Shown one piece after another: positions 1 to 6,557 of a stretch of 12,727 bases of DNA; within the stretch, counting starts at the first letter, position 1, and the number at the start of each line of letters is the position of its first letter. The position numbers and the translations under genes are program-made. The notes beneath the pieces were generated by a model. That model saw nothing but the letters and a program-made list of their open reading frames with translations, made no database searches and had not been told where the DNA came from. The stretch spans positions 1-12,727 of the forward strand of contig JBBRPG010000113.1 of NCBI GenBank assembly GCA_038228485.1, given 5' to 3'. This DNA is from DATARH01 sp038228485. Its GTDB lineage: Bacteria > Pseudomonadota > Alphaproteobacteria > ATCC43930 > CGMCC-115725.

Positions 1-22
1 GGGTGAGCGCGGCATCTCACCC
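1..22. repeat. 7-bp perfect inverted repeat at window edge
   Basis: GGGTGAG at 1-7 is the exact reverse complement of CTCACCC at 16-22, with an 8-nt loop. The stem could extend beyond the window, since base 23 is a C. No T-run follows on the + strand, and the sequence beyond the edge on the - side is not visible. It may be a hairpin at the end of a transcript or an operator. Its role is unknown. Confidence 0.4.
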
Positions 23-133
23 CAGCTCACGATCAGATCGTCCTGCCGATCGCCCTCACGCCCCATCGCCATTTCGCAAATCCAGCCCAGCCCCGCTGCT
101 TCACACTGAATCAACCAAACCCGACTTCGTCAA

Positions 134-149
134 CGGGCTGATAAGCCCG
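134..149 (-). terminator. Candidate terminator or 3' hairpin after glcD
   Basis: CGGGCT at 134-139 pairs perfectly with AGCCCG at 144-149 around a 4-nt loop, 15 bp beyond the glcD stop codon. A GC-rich stem so close to the stop suggests a transcript end or an RNA 3'-stabilising hairpin. In the direction of glcD transcription the stem is followed by TTGACG, not a proper U-tract, so intrinsic termination is uncertain. Between stem and stop lies the AT-rich palindrome ATTAATTAAT (150-159), which stands out in GC-rich DNA. Confidence 0.4.
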
Positions 150-164
150 ATTAATTAATCTCGC

Positions 165-1652
165 CTAGAACCGCGGCAGCTCCGGGTGCGGCAGCGCGCC
201 GGCGTGGACGTGCAGGCGGCCCAATTCGGCGCAACGGTGCAATTCGGGAAACACCTTGCCGGGGTTGAGCAGCCCATCCGGATCGAAGGCGCATTTGAGC
301 CGCTGCTGCTGGGCGAGGTCGGTCTCGTCGAACATCGTGCCCATCAGGTCGCGTTTCTCGACCCCGACCCCGTGCTCGCCGGTCAAAACGCCGCCAACCT
401 CAACACATAGCTTGAGAATGTCGGCGCCGAATTCCTCGGCCCGCTCGATCTCCCCGGGCTGGTTGGCGTCGTAAAGGATCAGCGGGTGCAGATTGCCGTC
501 GCCGGCGTGAAATACGTTGGCGACCCGCAGGCCGTGACGCTGCGACAGCGCGGAAATCTCGCGCAAAACCTCGGCGAGCCGGCCGCGCGGAATGGTGCCG
601 TCCATGCAGTAATAATCGGGCGAAATCCGCCCGACCGCCGGAAATGCCGCCTTGCGCCCAGCCCAGAAGCTGAGCCGCTCGGCCTCGTCCTGACTGGCCC
701 GCAGCGATACCGCGCGGTTGTCGCGCGCCAGCCGTTCGACAATTTCGAGCAAATGGTCGACCTCGGCCGCCGGCCCGTCAAGCTCGATGATCAGCAACGC
801 CTCGACATCGAGCGGATACCCGGCATGGACAAAGGCCTCCGCGGCGTGGATCGCCGGCCGGTCCATCATCTCCATCCCGCCCGGGATGATCCCGGCGCCG
901 ATCACCGCGGCCACGCAATTGCCGGCGTCCTCGGTGCCGGCAAACCCGATCAGAACCGCGCGCGCGGTGGCCGGCCTCTTGAGGATGCGGACGGTGACCT
1001 CGGTGATGACTCCCAACAGGCCCTCGGACCCGGTCACGATACCCATCAGGTCGTAGCCTTCGGCGTCGAGGTGCTTGCCGCCGAGGCGGATCACCTCGCC
1101 GTCGATGGTGACGATCTCGATACCAAGCAGATTGTTGGTGGTGAGACCGTATTTGAGGCAATGCACCCCGCCCGAGTTCTCGGCGACATTGCCGCCGATG
1201 GTGCAGGCGATCTGGCTCGACGGGTCGGGCGCGTAATAAAAGCCGGCGGCCTCGACCGCCTGGGTGATGGCGAGATTGGTCACCCCCGGCTGCACAACGG
1301 CGCAGCGGTTCGGGTAATCAATCTCAACAATCTTGTTGAATTTCGCCATGCCGAGCAGCACGCCATCGGCCAATGGCAGCGCGCCGCCCGACAGCGACGT
1401 ACCGGCGCCGCGCGGCACTACCTTGATCCCTTGCGCCTTGCAATAGCGCAGCACCTCGGCGACCTGGTCGACCGTCGAGGGCAGCACCGCGCAGAGCGGT
1501 GGCTGGCGGTAGGCGGTGAGCCCGTCGCTTTCGTAGGCGCGGCGCTCCGGTTCGGACTCGATCACCGCATCGGCCGGCACGATCTGGCGCAGCGCCGCGG
1601 CGATCTCGCGCCGGCGACCGATGACCCGGACATCGGGAAGCGGCATTTCCAT
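165..1652 (-). CDS. glcD: FAD-linked oxidase, glycolate oxidase GlcD-like
   Basis: This 495-residue protein has the length and architecture of GlcD, the FAD subunit of glycolate oxidase, which oxidises glycolate or D-lactate-type 2-hydroxyacids. The N-terminal FAD-binding (PCMH/FAD_binding_4) domain shows PRGAGTSLSGG at 80-90, a PDPSSQ...IGGNVAENSGG stretch at 143-162 and GSEGLLGVITEVTVR at 208-222. The C-terminal FAD-oxidase domain has HAGDGNLHP at 382-390, GEHGVGVEK at 425-433 and the family-typical DPDGLLNPGK ending near 466. No signal peptide is visible. The start is ATG at 1652; a second ATG two codons later is possible, and neither has a clear ribosome site. The gene lies downstream of rpmJ on the same strand. 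In classical operons glcE and glcF follow glcD at once, but no such start appears in the 164 bp beyond the stop, so this may be an orphan 2-hydroxyacid dehydrogenase. The family is certain, the exact substrate is not. Confidence 0.9.
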   Translation of the reverse strand: MEMPLPDVRVIGRRREIAAALRQIVPADAVIESEPERRAYESDGLTAYRQPPLCAVLPSTVDQVAEVLRYCKAQGIKVVPRGAGTSLSGGALPLADGVLLGMAKFNKIVEIDYPNRCAVVQPGVTNLAITQAVEAAGFYYAPDPSSQIACTIGGNVAENSGGVHCLKYGLTTNNLLGIEIVTIDGEVIRLGGKHLDAEGYDLMGIVTGSEGLLGVITEVTVRILKRPATARAVLIGFAGTEDAGNCVAAVIGAGIIPGGMEMMDRPAIHAAEAFVHAGYPLDVEALLIIELDGPAAEVDHLLEIVERLARDNRAVSLRASQDEAERLSFWAGRKAAFPAVGRISPDYYCMDGTIPRGRLAEVLREISALSQRHGLRVANVFHAGDGNLHPLILYDANQPGEIERAEEFGADILKLCVEVGGVLTGEHGVGVEKRDLMGTMFDETDLAQQQRLKCAFDPDGLLNPGKVFPELHRCAELGRLHVHAGALPHPELPRF

Positions 1653-1669
1653 AATCGGAGTCTGTCATC

Positions 1670-1695
1670 GCGCGAGCGAAGACGCAATCTCGCGC
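1670..1695. promoter_or_regulatory. Perfect 7-bp inverted repeat in the glcD leader
   Basis: GCGCGAG at 1670-1676 and CTCGCGC at 1689-1695 are perfect reverse complements separated by 12 nt. The repeat ends 18 bp upstream of the glcD start codon. It could be an operator for a regulator of glcD or an mRNA hairpin between rpmJ and glcD. No U-tract follows, so it does not look like an intrinsic terminator for rpmJ. Its function is inferred only from position. Confidence 0.35.
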
Positions 1696-1761
1696 CGATT
1701 AGGCTTCAAATGATCGAGGGTTACCGCGCGCTTATCGAAGCTGCCCAATGACGGCTTGCGC

Positions 1762-1887
1762 TCAGCCCTGGCGCGCCTTGAAACGCGGGTTGACCTTATT
1801 GATGACGAAGACCCGGCCGCGACGCCGCACCACGCGGCAATTCTTGTCGCGCTTTTTCAATGTCTTCAACGAATTGACGATTTTCAT
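1762..1887 (-). CDS. rpmJ: Ribosomal protein bL36 (zinc-free type)
   Basis: This 41-codon gene encodes ribosomal protein L36 of the large subunit. The protein begins MKIVNSLKTLKKRDKNCRVV, continues RRRGRVFVINK, and ends NPRFKARQG, a highly basic sequence typical of the L36 form found in many alphaproteobacteria. It lacks the CxxC...C...H zinc ribbon of the metal-binding form and has a single Cys (residue 17) and no His, so it is the C-minus (YkgO-like) paralogue type. The start ATG (1885-1887) has an AAGGAA ribosome site at 1894-1899 with 6-nt spacing, and a good promoter lies just upstream. It is monocistronic or leads into glcD 109 bp downstream. Such a short gene is easily missed, but the match is clear. 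Confidence 0.95.
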   Translation of the reverse strand: MKIVNSLKTLKKRDKNCRVVRRRGRVFVINKVNPRFKARQG

Positions 1888-1911
1888 GGGACGTTCCTTG
1901 GAGCGGCGCGG

Positions 1912-1940
1912 AAGATAGGCACCCCTCGCCGCGAAGTCAA
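1912..1940 (-). promoter_or_regulatory. Sigma-70-type promoter of rpmJ
   Basis: On the minus strand, TTGACT (plus-strand 1935-1940) matches the -35 box at 5 of 6 positions. TATCTT (1912-1917) matches the -10 box at 4 of 6, and the spacer is exactly 17 bp. Transcription would start about 17-20 bp before the rpmJ ATG, leaving room for the AAGGAA ribosome site. This is the best promoter I can see in the window. Confidence 0.6.
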
Positions 1941-1947
1941 ATGCTCG

Positions 1948-1976
1948 TCGACATTCGATCCACGCCGCATTATCTA
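1948..1976 (+). promoter_or_regulatory. Candidate vapBC promoter
   Basis: TCGACA (1948-1953, 5 of 6 to the -35 consensus) is followed after 17 bp by TATCTA (1971-1976, 3 of 6 to the -10 consensus). The predicted start near 1983 leaves a short leader containing the vapB ribosome site. The -35 box is only 7 bp from the -35 of the divergent rpmJ promoter, so the two promoters are back to back. The weak -10 keeps confidence moderate. Confidence 0.4.
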
Positions 1977-1990
1977 GCTGTCATCTAGCT
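1972..1990 (+). promoter_or_regulatory. Direct repeat, candidate VapBC operator
   Basis: The 8-mer ATCTAGCT occurs twice, at 1972-1979 and 1983-1990, with an 11-bp period, about one helical turn. The first copy overlaps the proposed -10 box and the second covers the likely transcription start. Toxin-antitoxin complexes of this class usually bind repeats over their own promoter and repress it. Assigning this repeat to VapBC is inference from position. Confidence 0.4.
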
Positions 1991-1996
1991 TAATAT

Positions 1997-2002
1997 GGAA
2001 GG
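1997..2002 (+). promoter_or_regulatory. Ribosome binding site fixing the GTG start of vapB
   Basis: GGAAGG lies 6 nt before the GTG at 2009. It supports the GTG start rather than the ATG at 1995, which is in a different frame. Confidence 0.6.
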
Positions 2003-2008
2003 TGCGAC

Positions 2009-2257
2009 GTGCGAGAAGTCGGCGCATTCGAGGCAAAAAACAAGCTCAGCGAACTGCTCGATCTGGCTGAGGGAGGCGAAGAGGTCGTCATCACGCGGCA
2101 CGGCAAGGAGGTTGCGCGCCTGGTGCCGCCTCGCCCTCCGATCAATCGAGAAGAGGCGCGCGCCGCAATGGCAAGACTCCGAGCTCGGACCAAGGCTCTG
2201 AAGCTGAACCTGACGATGGATGAGATCAAAGCCTATCGCGATGAGGGCCGCAAATGA
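2009..2257 (+). CDS. vapB: Antitoxin, Phd/YefM (VapB-like) family
   Basis: This 82-residue protein is the antitoxin of a type II toxin-antitoxin pair. Residues 1-40 have the Phd/YefM DNA-binding fold signature: VGAFEAKNKLSELLDLAEGG, then EEVVITRHGKEVARLVP. This domain dimerises, binds the operator and carries the antitoxin. The C-terminal half (about 43-82) is charged and helical, as expected for the segment that wraps round and inhibits the toxin. The start is GTG with a good GGAAGG ribosome site. The stop overlaps the vapC start in an ATGA (2254-2257), so the two are translationally coupled. The pair is probably autoregulated through the repeat at 1972-1990. The two genes look somewhat less GC-rich than their neighbours by eye, which would fit acquisition by transfer, but I did not compute this. 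Confidence 0.88.
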   Translation: MREVGAFEAKNKLSELLDLAEGGEEVVITRHGKEVARLVPPRPPINREEARAAMARLRARTKALKLNLTMDEIKAYRDEGRK

Positions 2258-2667
2258 GCCTTGTCCTTGATGCCTCCGCCGCGCTGGGGTGGGTCTATCA
2301 AGATGAGATCAATGACGCAGCCCTGCACATACTCGATCGCGTAACCACCGCCGGTGCTTGGGTTCCAGCGATATGGCGGCTTGAAGTCGCCAATGGCTTG
2401 CAGATCGGTGTCCGTCGGGGTCGCATCGATGCGGCCTACCGCGATGATGCGCTGACGACATTTGCGCTCTACGACATCAAGATGGATCCCGACACTTGGC
2501 AGCAGGCCTGGGGCGGCACTATTCGCCTCGCCGATCGGTTCGGGCTGACTGTCTATGATGCGGCCTATGTCGAATTGGCTCAACGTCGCTCACTGCCGCT
2601 CGCCTCCTTTGACGATGACATGCGGGCCGCCGCACAAGCGCTTGGGCTGGAAATAATCGGCGCCTGA
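2254..2667 (+). CDS. vapC: PIN-domain toxin ribonuclease VapC
   Basis: This 137-residue protein is a single PIN domain, the usual size for VapC. PIN toxins are Mg2+-dependent RNases that cut tRNA or rRNA and stop translation when the antitoxin is lost. The acidic active-site residues are in place: D6 in LVLDASAAL, E44 in WRLEVAN, D102 in LTVYDAAYVELA, and D120 in LASFDDDMR. The toxin therefore looks intact. A GAGGG ribosome site (2243-2247) lies 6 nt before the ATG, inside the end of vapB. The RNA target cannot be read from the sequence. The gene ends 2 bp before the end of the opposing aminotransferase gene, which leaves no room for a separate terminator. Confidence 0.92.
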   Translation: MSLVLDASAALGWVYQDEINDAALHILDRVTTAGAWVPAIWRLEVANGLQIGVRRGRIDAAYRDDALTTFALYDIKMDPDTWQQAWGGTIRLADRFGLTVYDAAYVELAQRRSLPLASFDDDMRAAAQALGLEIIGA

Positions 2668-2669
2668 GG

Positions 2670-3896
2670 CTATTTCGCCGCCTGCATCCGCTGCGCGCGG
2701 CGTAGGTCCGTGGTGTCGTTGCGGCCGGCGAGGAACCCCTTGATGTTGCGCGTCGCCTGGCGCAGCCGCTGGCGGTTCTCGACCAGAGCGATGCGCACAA
2801 AACCCTCGCCGTGCTCGCCGAAGCCGACCCCCGGCGACACCGCGACATTGGCGCGTTCGAGCAGCAGCTTGGAAAAGGCGAGGCTGCCGAGCGCCTGAAA
2901 TTCCTCCGGCACCGGCGCCCAGGCGAACATCGTCGAGTCGGGGGCGTGGATGTCCCACCCGGCCTGCTTCAGCCCGTCGACCAGCACGTCGCGCCGCGCT
3001 TTGTAGCGCTGGCGGATTTCGGCGATGCAGTCCTGCGGGCCGTTGAGCGCGGCGGTCGCCGCGACCTGGATCGGCGTGAAGGCGCCGTAGTCGAGATACG
3101 ATTTCACCCGGGTCAGCGCCGCGATCAGCCGCTGGTTGCCGACCGCGAAGCCGATGCGCCAACCCGCCATCGAATACGTCTTCGACAGCGAGGTGAACTC
3201 GACCGCGATGTCCTTGGCGCCCGGCACCTCGAAGATAGAAGGCGGCGGCGTGTCGCCAAAATAGATCTCGGCATAGGCGAGGTCGGACAGCATCCAGATG
3301 CCGTGATGGCGGCAAAAGTCGACGATCTCGCCATAAAAATCGAGGTCGACTGTCATCGCCGTCGGGTTCGCGGGAAAATTCAGCACAATCGCCAGCGGGG
3401 CGGGGATCGAGTGCTTCACCGCCTTTTTCAGCTCGTCGAGGAAATTCACCCCCGGCCCGATCGGCACGTTGCGCACCGCGGCGCCGGCCATGATGAAGCC
3501 GAAGGAATGAATGGGATAGCTCGGGTTCGGCACGATCACCGTATCGCCCGGCGCGGTGATCGCCTGAGCCAGGTTGGCGAACCCCTCCTTCGAGCCGAGC
3601 GTCACGACGATCTCGCGCTCGGGGTCGAGCTCGACATTGAAGCGGCGGGCATAATAGGCCGCATAGGCCCGCCGTAGCCCGGTAATCCCGCGCGACGACG
3701 AATAGCCGTGCGCCTTGGGGTTCTGCACCGCCTCGACCAGCTTGGCGACGATATGCGGCGGGGTCGCCCCGTCAGGATTGCCCATGCCGAGGTCGATCAC
3801 GTCATGCCCGGCGGCTCGCCCCTCGGCCTTCAGCGCATTGACCTCGGCGAAGACATAGGGCGGCAGACGCTTGATGCGGTAGAATTCTTCGGGCAT
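2670..3896 (-). CDS. alaC: PLP aminotransferase, AlaC / LL-DAP aminotransferase-like
   Basis: This 408-residue fold-type I aminotransferase (class I/II) uses pyridoxal phosphate to move amino groups, probably from glutamate to pyruvate to make alanine. Many alphaproteobacterial homologues are labelled LL-diaminopimelate aminotransferase. Visible features are IDLGMGNPDG near 34-43, YSSSRGITGLR at 65-75, the NPSYP substrate-site stretch at 124-128, FPANPT at 174-179 with N177, D205 and Y208 in LSDLAYAE, PLP lysine K239 in SLSKTYSMAGWRIGF, and carboxylate-binding R368 in FVRIALVENRQR. It is full length. The ATG start lacks a strong ribosome site. A TACACT box at 3929-3934 could be its -10 in the shared intergenic region with the HAD gene. 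From memory, this gene is often followed by homoserine dehydrogenase in related genomes; here vapC converges on it instead. Alanine versus diaminopimelate specificity cannot be decided here. Confidence 0.9.
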   Translation of the reverse strand: MPEEFYRIKRLPPYVFAEVNALKAEGRAAGHDVIDLGMGNPDGATPPHIVAKLVEAVQNPKAHGYSSSRGITGLRRAYAAYYARRFNVELDPEREIVVTLGSKEGFANLAQAITAPGDTVIVPNPSYPIHSFGFIMAGAAVRNVPIGPGVNFLDELKKAVKHSIPAPLAIVLNFPANPTAMTVDLDFYGEIVDFCRHHGIWMLSDLAYAEIYFGDTPPPSIFEVPGAKDIAVEFTSLSKTYSMAGWRIGFAVGNQRLIAALTRVKSYLDYGAFTPIQVAATAALNGPQDCIAEIRQRYKARRDVLVDGLKQAGWDIHAPDSTMFAWAPVPEEFQALGSLAFSKLLLERANVAVSPGVGFGEHGEGFVRIALVENRQRLRQATRNIKGFLAGRNDTTDLRRAQRMQAAK

Positions 3897-4010
3897 GGCG
3901 ACACTAAACCTGGCGAATCAAGTGGCGGAGTGTACGGGCAGAAGCGGCGATTTGCGAGGGCGATGCTTTACAGTATGGCTGCCGCGGCCCGATGCTGTGG
4001 CGGACAGCGC

Positions 4011-4017
4011 GGGAGGG
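4011..4017 (+). promoter_or_regulatory. Ribosome binding site fixing the HAD gene start
   Basis: GGGAGGG, with core GGAGG at 4012-4016, lies 8 nt before ATG 4025. It argues against an in-frame upstream start at 3992, which would add 11 residues absent from this family. Confidence 0.7.
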
Positions 4018-4024
4018 TGAACGG

Positions 4025-4738
4025 ATGAGCGAGATCAAGGCCCTGGTCCATGACGTGTTCGGCACCGTCGTCGATTGGCGCTCGGCGGTCACCGCCGACG
4101 GGCAGGCGCTCGGCGCGCGCAAGGGCATTACCGGCGTCGACTGGCAGCAATTCGCCGACGAGTGGCGCGGCGCCTATGCGCCGTCGATGAACCGGGTGCG
4201 CACCGGCGAGTTGCCGTGGACCAACCTCGATGCGCTGCACCGGCTGGGGCTCGACGCGCTGTTGAAGAAATTCGAGATCACCGGTCTCAGTGAAGAGGAC
4301 AAGATTTGGTTCAACCTGACTTGGCACCGGCTCAAGCCGTGGCCTGATTCGGTGCCGGGCCTCACTCGGCTCAAGACAAAATACATCATTGCCACCCTGT
4401 CGAACGGCACGGTGCGGCTGCTCACCGACATGGCCAAGCATTGCGGGTTGCCGTGGGACACGGTGCTCGGCTCCGACCTCGTCAAGCACTACAAGCCTGA
4501 CGCCGAGATGTACCAATCGGCGATCGATTATCTCGGCTCCGGCGATCCCGGTGCGGTGATGATGGTGGCGGCGCACAACAATGATCTGCTGTCGGCCGCC
4601 AAGCACGGGATGAAGACCGCCTACATCGCCCGGCCCTATGAGCACGGCGCCAAGCAGGCGCGCGATTTCAAGGCCGAGCACAACTTCACCTACGTCGTCG
4701 AGGGGTTCGAGGATCTGGCAAGGCAGATGGGCGTGTGA
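4025..4738 (+). CDS. HAD-superfamily hydrolase, haloacid dehalogenase type II-like
   Basis: This 237-residue cytosolic hydrolase belongs to the L-2-haloacid dehalogenase branch of the HAD superfamily. Motif I is HDVFGTVVDW with nucleophile D10. The DxxGT form, with no acidic residue two positions after the nucleophile, is typical of dehalogenases, not phosphatases. Motif II is ATLSNGT with S126. The lysine motif is LVKHYKPD (K154, K157). Motif III is VAAHNNDL with H184 and D187. WRGAYAPSMNRVRTGE near 47-62 is in the cap region and typical of the subfamily. The family hydrolyses 2-haloacids to 2-hydroxyacids, but many members have unknown natural substrates. It is followed after 10 bp by the acyl-CoA synthetase gene on the same strand, so the two are probably cotranscribed. 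The 128-bp gap to alaC must hold its promoter. Confidence 0.85.
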   Translation: MSEIKALVHDVFGTVVDWRSAVTADGQALGARKGITGVDWQQFADEWRGAYAPSMNRVRTGELPWTNLDALHRLGLDALLKKFEITGLSEEDKIWFNLTWHRLKPWPDSVPGLTRLKTKYIIATLSNGTVRLLTDMAKHCGLPWDTVLGSDLVKHYKPDAEMYQSAIDYLGSGDPGAVMMVAAHNNDLLSAAKHGMKTAYIARPYEHGAKQARDFKAEHNFTYVVEGFEDLARQMGV

Positions 4739-4748
4739 GCGGCGGGAA

Positions 4749-6557
4749 GTGAATGACCGGGTGGTGACCGAAAGCGCCGCGGGCGACCGGCGGGGGCGGT
4801 ATTCCGCCGCCGAAGCCTGGCGCCGCGCCCTCGAAGCGACCGCGCCGATCGCCGACAACCCGTCCGTCACCCTGCCGGTGGTGATCGAGGAGCTGGCTAC
4901 CCGGTTCGGACCGGCCCCGGCGCTGGTGTCCGCGGCCGAGACCTTGAGCTTTCGCGGGCTGGCCGATCGGGTCGATCGCTACGCGCGCTGGGCGCTGGCG
5001 CAGGGCGTTGGGGCCGGCGATGTGGTCGCCTTGCTGCTGCCGAACTGCCCCGATTACCTGGCGATCTGGCTCGGCATCACCCGGGTCGGCGGGGCGGTCG
5101 CGCTGATCAACACCAATTTGGTTGGCGCCGCGCTAAAGCATTCGCTCGAAATCGTCGCACCCAAGCAGATTATCACCGGCGCAGCGCTGATCGACGCGGT
5201 GGCGCCGGTGTTGCCGCAGCTCGATCCCGGTATCGGCGTCTGGGTACATGGCGGCGAGGGGCTGGACCTACCGCGGGTCGATGTCGAGACCGGCGACATG
5301 CTCGACCCGTCGGCGTTTCGCCCGCCGACGATCCGTGACCGCGCCCTCTACATCTACACCTCGGGTACCACGGGTCTGCCCAAGGCCGCGAGCGTCAGCC
5401 ATTACCGGCTGATGCAATGGACGCGCTGGTTCGCCGGGCTGATCGATCCGCAACCGAGCGACCGCATGTATAATTGCCTGCCGATGTATCACAGCATCGG
5501 TGGCGTGGTGGCGACTGGCGCGGCGCTGTTCGGCGGAGGATCGGTGCTGATCCGCGAGCGGTTCTCGGCCAACCGCTTCTGGGACGACATCGCCGAATGG
5601 GACTGCACGCTGTTCCAATATATCGGCGAACTGTGCCGTTATCTGGTCAACACCGCGCCGCATCCGCGCGAGACCCAACACAAGCTGCGGCTATGCTGCG
5701 GCAACGGGTTGCGGCCTGACGTTTGGGAGCCCTTTAGACAACGCTTCCATATTCCGCAGATTCTCGAATTCTATGCGGCGACCGAAGGGTCGTTTTCGCT
5801 GTTCAACTGCGAGGGCAAGCCGGGCGCGATCGGCAAGATCCCGCCGTTTCTCGCGCACCGCTTCCCGGTCGCGCTGATCAAGTTCGACATCGATGCCGGC
5901 GAGCCGGTGCGCAACGACGACGGCTTCTGCGTCCGCTGCGCCGCCGACGAGCCCGGCGAGGCGATCGGCCAGCTTCTCGGCGACCGCGCGACCCTGCGCG
6001 GGCAGTTCGAGGGCTACACCGACAAGGCCGCCAGCGAGCAGAAACTGCTGCGCAACGTCTTCGCCGCCGGCGATTTGTGGTATCGCACCGGCGATCTGAT
6101 GCGCCGCGACCGCGCCGGTTATTACTATTTCGTCGACCGGATCGGCGACACCTTCCGCTGGAAGGGAGAGAACGTCTCGACCACCGAAATCGGCGAGGTC
6201 ATCGCGCTGTGTCCGGGAGTGGTCGAAGCGGTGGTGTATGGCGTGGCGGTTCCCGGCGCCGACGGCCGCGCCGGAATGGCGGCGATCGTCACCGACGAGG
6301 GCTTCGACCTCGCCCGGCTGCACGCCCACCTCGCCGAGCGCCTGCCCGATTACGCGCGTCCGGTTTTCCTGCGCATCCGCGAGGCGATCGACATCACCGG
6401 TACCTTCAAGCCGCAAAAACAGGCGCTGCTGCGCGAGGGCTGCGATCCCGCCGCGACGGACGATGCGATGTACCTGAATGACCGCAGCGCCGGGGCGTTC
6501 GTGCCGCTGGATGCGGCGCTTTACACCCGCATCCAGAACGGCGATTTGCGGCTTTAG
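4749..6557 (+). CDS. Long-chain/very-long-chain acyl-CoA synthetase, FATP family
   Basis: This adenylate-forming enzyme of about 602 residues resembles the FATP/SLC27 branch, which activates long-chain fatty acids to acyl-CoA at the inner membrane face and can drive uptake. With the start at 4749, the AMP motif YTSGTTGLPK lies near 203-212, the FATP-type LPMYHSIGG near 244-252, EFYAATEGSFSLFN at 340-353 followed by GKPGAIGKIP, TGD at 447-449, and RIGDTFRWKGENVSTTE at 464-480. FKPQK near 553-557 carries the likely C-terminal catalytic lysine. All core motifs are intact. Start choice is uncertain. The frame stays open back into the HAD gene to 4638, but that part is HAD coding sequence. GTG 4749, 4761 or 4764 are candidates and none has a strong ribosome site. 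The stop codon overlaps the stop of the opposing SDR gene. A role in fatty acid uptake or degradation is likely. Confidence 0.88.
   Translation: MNDRVVTESAAGDRRGRYSAAEAWRRALEATAPIADNPSVTLPVVIEELATRFGPAPALVSAAETLSFRGLADRVDRYARWALAQGVGAGDVVALLLPNCPDYLAIWLGITRVGGAVALINTNLVGAALKHSLEIVAPKQIITGAALIDAVAPVLPQLDPGIGVWVHGGEGLDLPRVDVETGDMLDPSAFRPPTIRDRALYIYTSGTTGLPKAASVSHYRLMQWTRWFAGLIDPQPSDRMYNCLPMYHSIGGVVATGAALFGGGSVLIRERFSANRFWDDIAEWDCTLFQYIGELCRYLVNTAPHPRETQHKLRLCCGNGLRPDVWEPFRQRFHIPQILEFYAATEGSFSLFNCEGKPGAIGKIPPFLAHRFPVALIKFDIDAGEPVRNDDGFCVRCAADEPGEAIGQLLGDRATLRGQFEGYTDKAASEQKLLRNVFAAGDLWYRTGDLMRRDRAGYYYFVDRIGDTFRWKGENVSTTEIGEVIALCPGVVEAVVYGVAVPGADGRAGMAAIVTDEGFDLARLHAHLAERLPDYARPVFLRIREAIDITGTFKPQKQALLREGCDPAATDDAMYLNDRSAGAFVPLDAALYTRIQNGDLRL

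Noticed and set aside
486..1751. Long open frame of 421 codons on the + strand opposite glcD
   Set aside because: Its translation is Arg/Asp/Gly-rich with no recognisable domain. The opposite strand encodes a complete, motif-rich GlcD. Long antisense frames are expected at this GC content.
3952..3974. TTGCGA and TACAGT boxes before the HAD gene as a promoter
   Set aside because: The boxes are only 11 bp apart, too close for a sigma-70 promoter.
4638..4748. N-terminal extension of the acyl-CoA synthetase into the HAD gene
   Set aside because: The segment is an out-of-frame reading of the HAD gene, rich in Ser, Thr and Arg, with no match to the FATP family.
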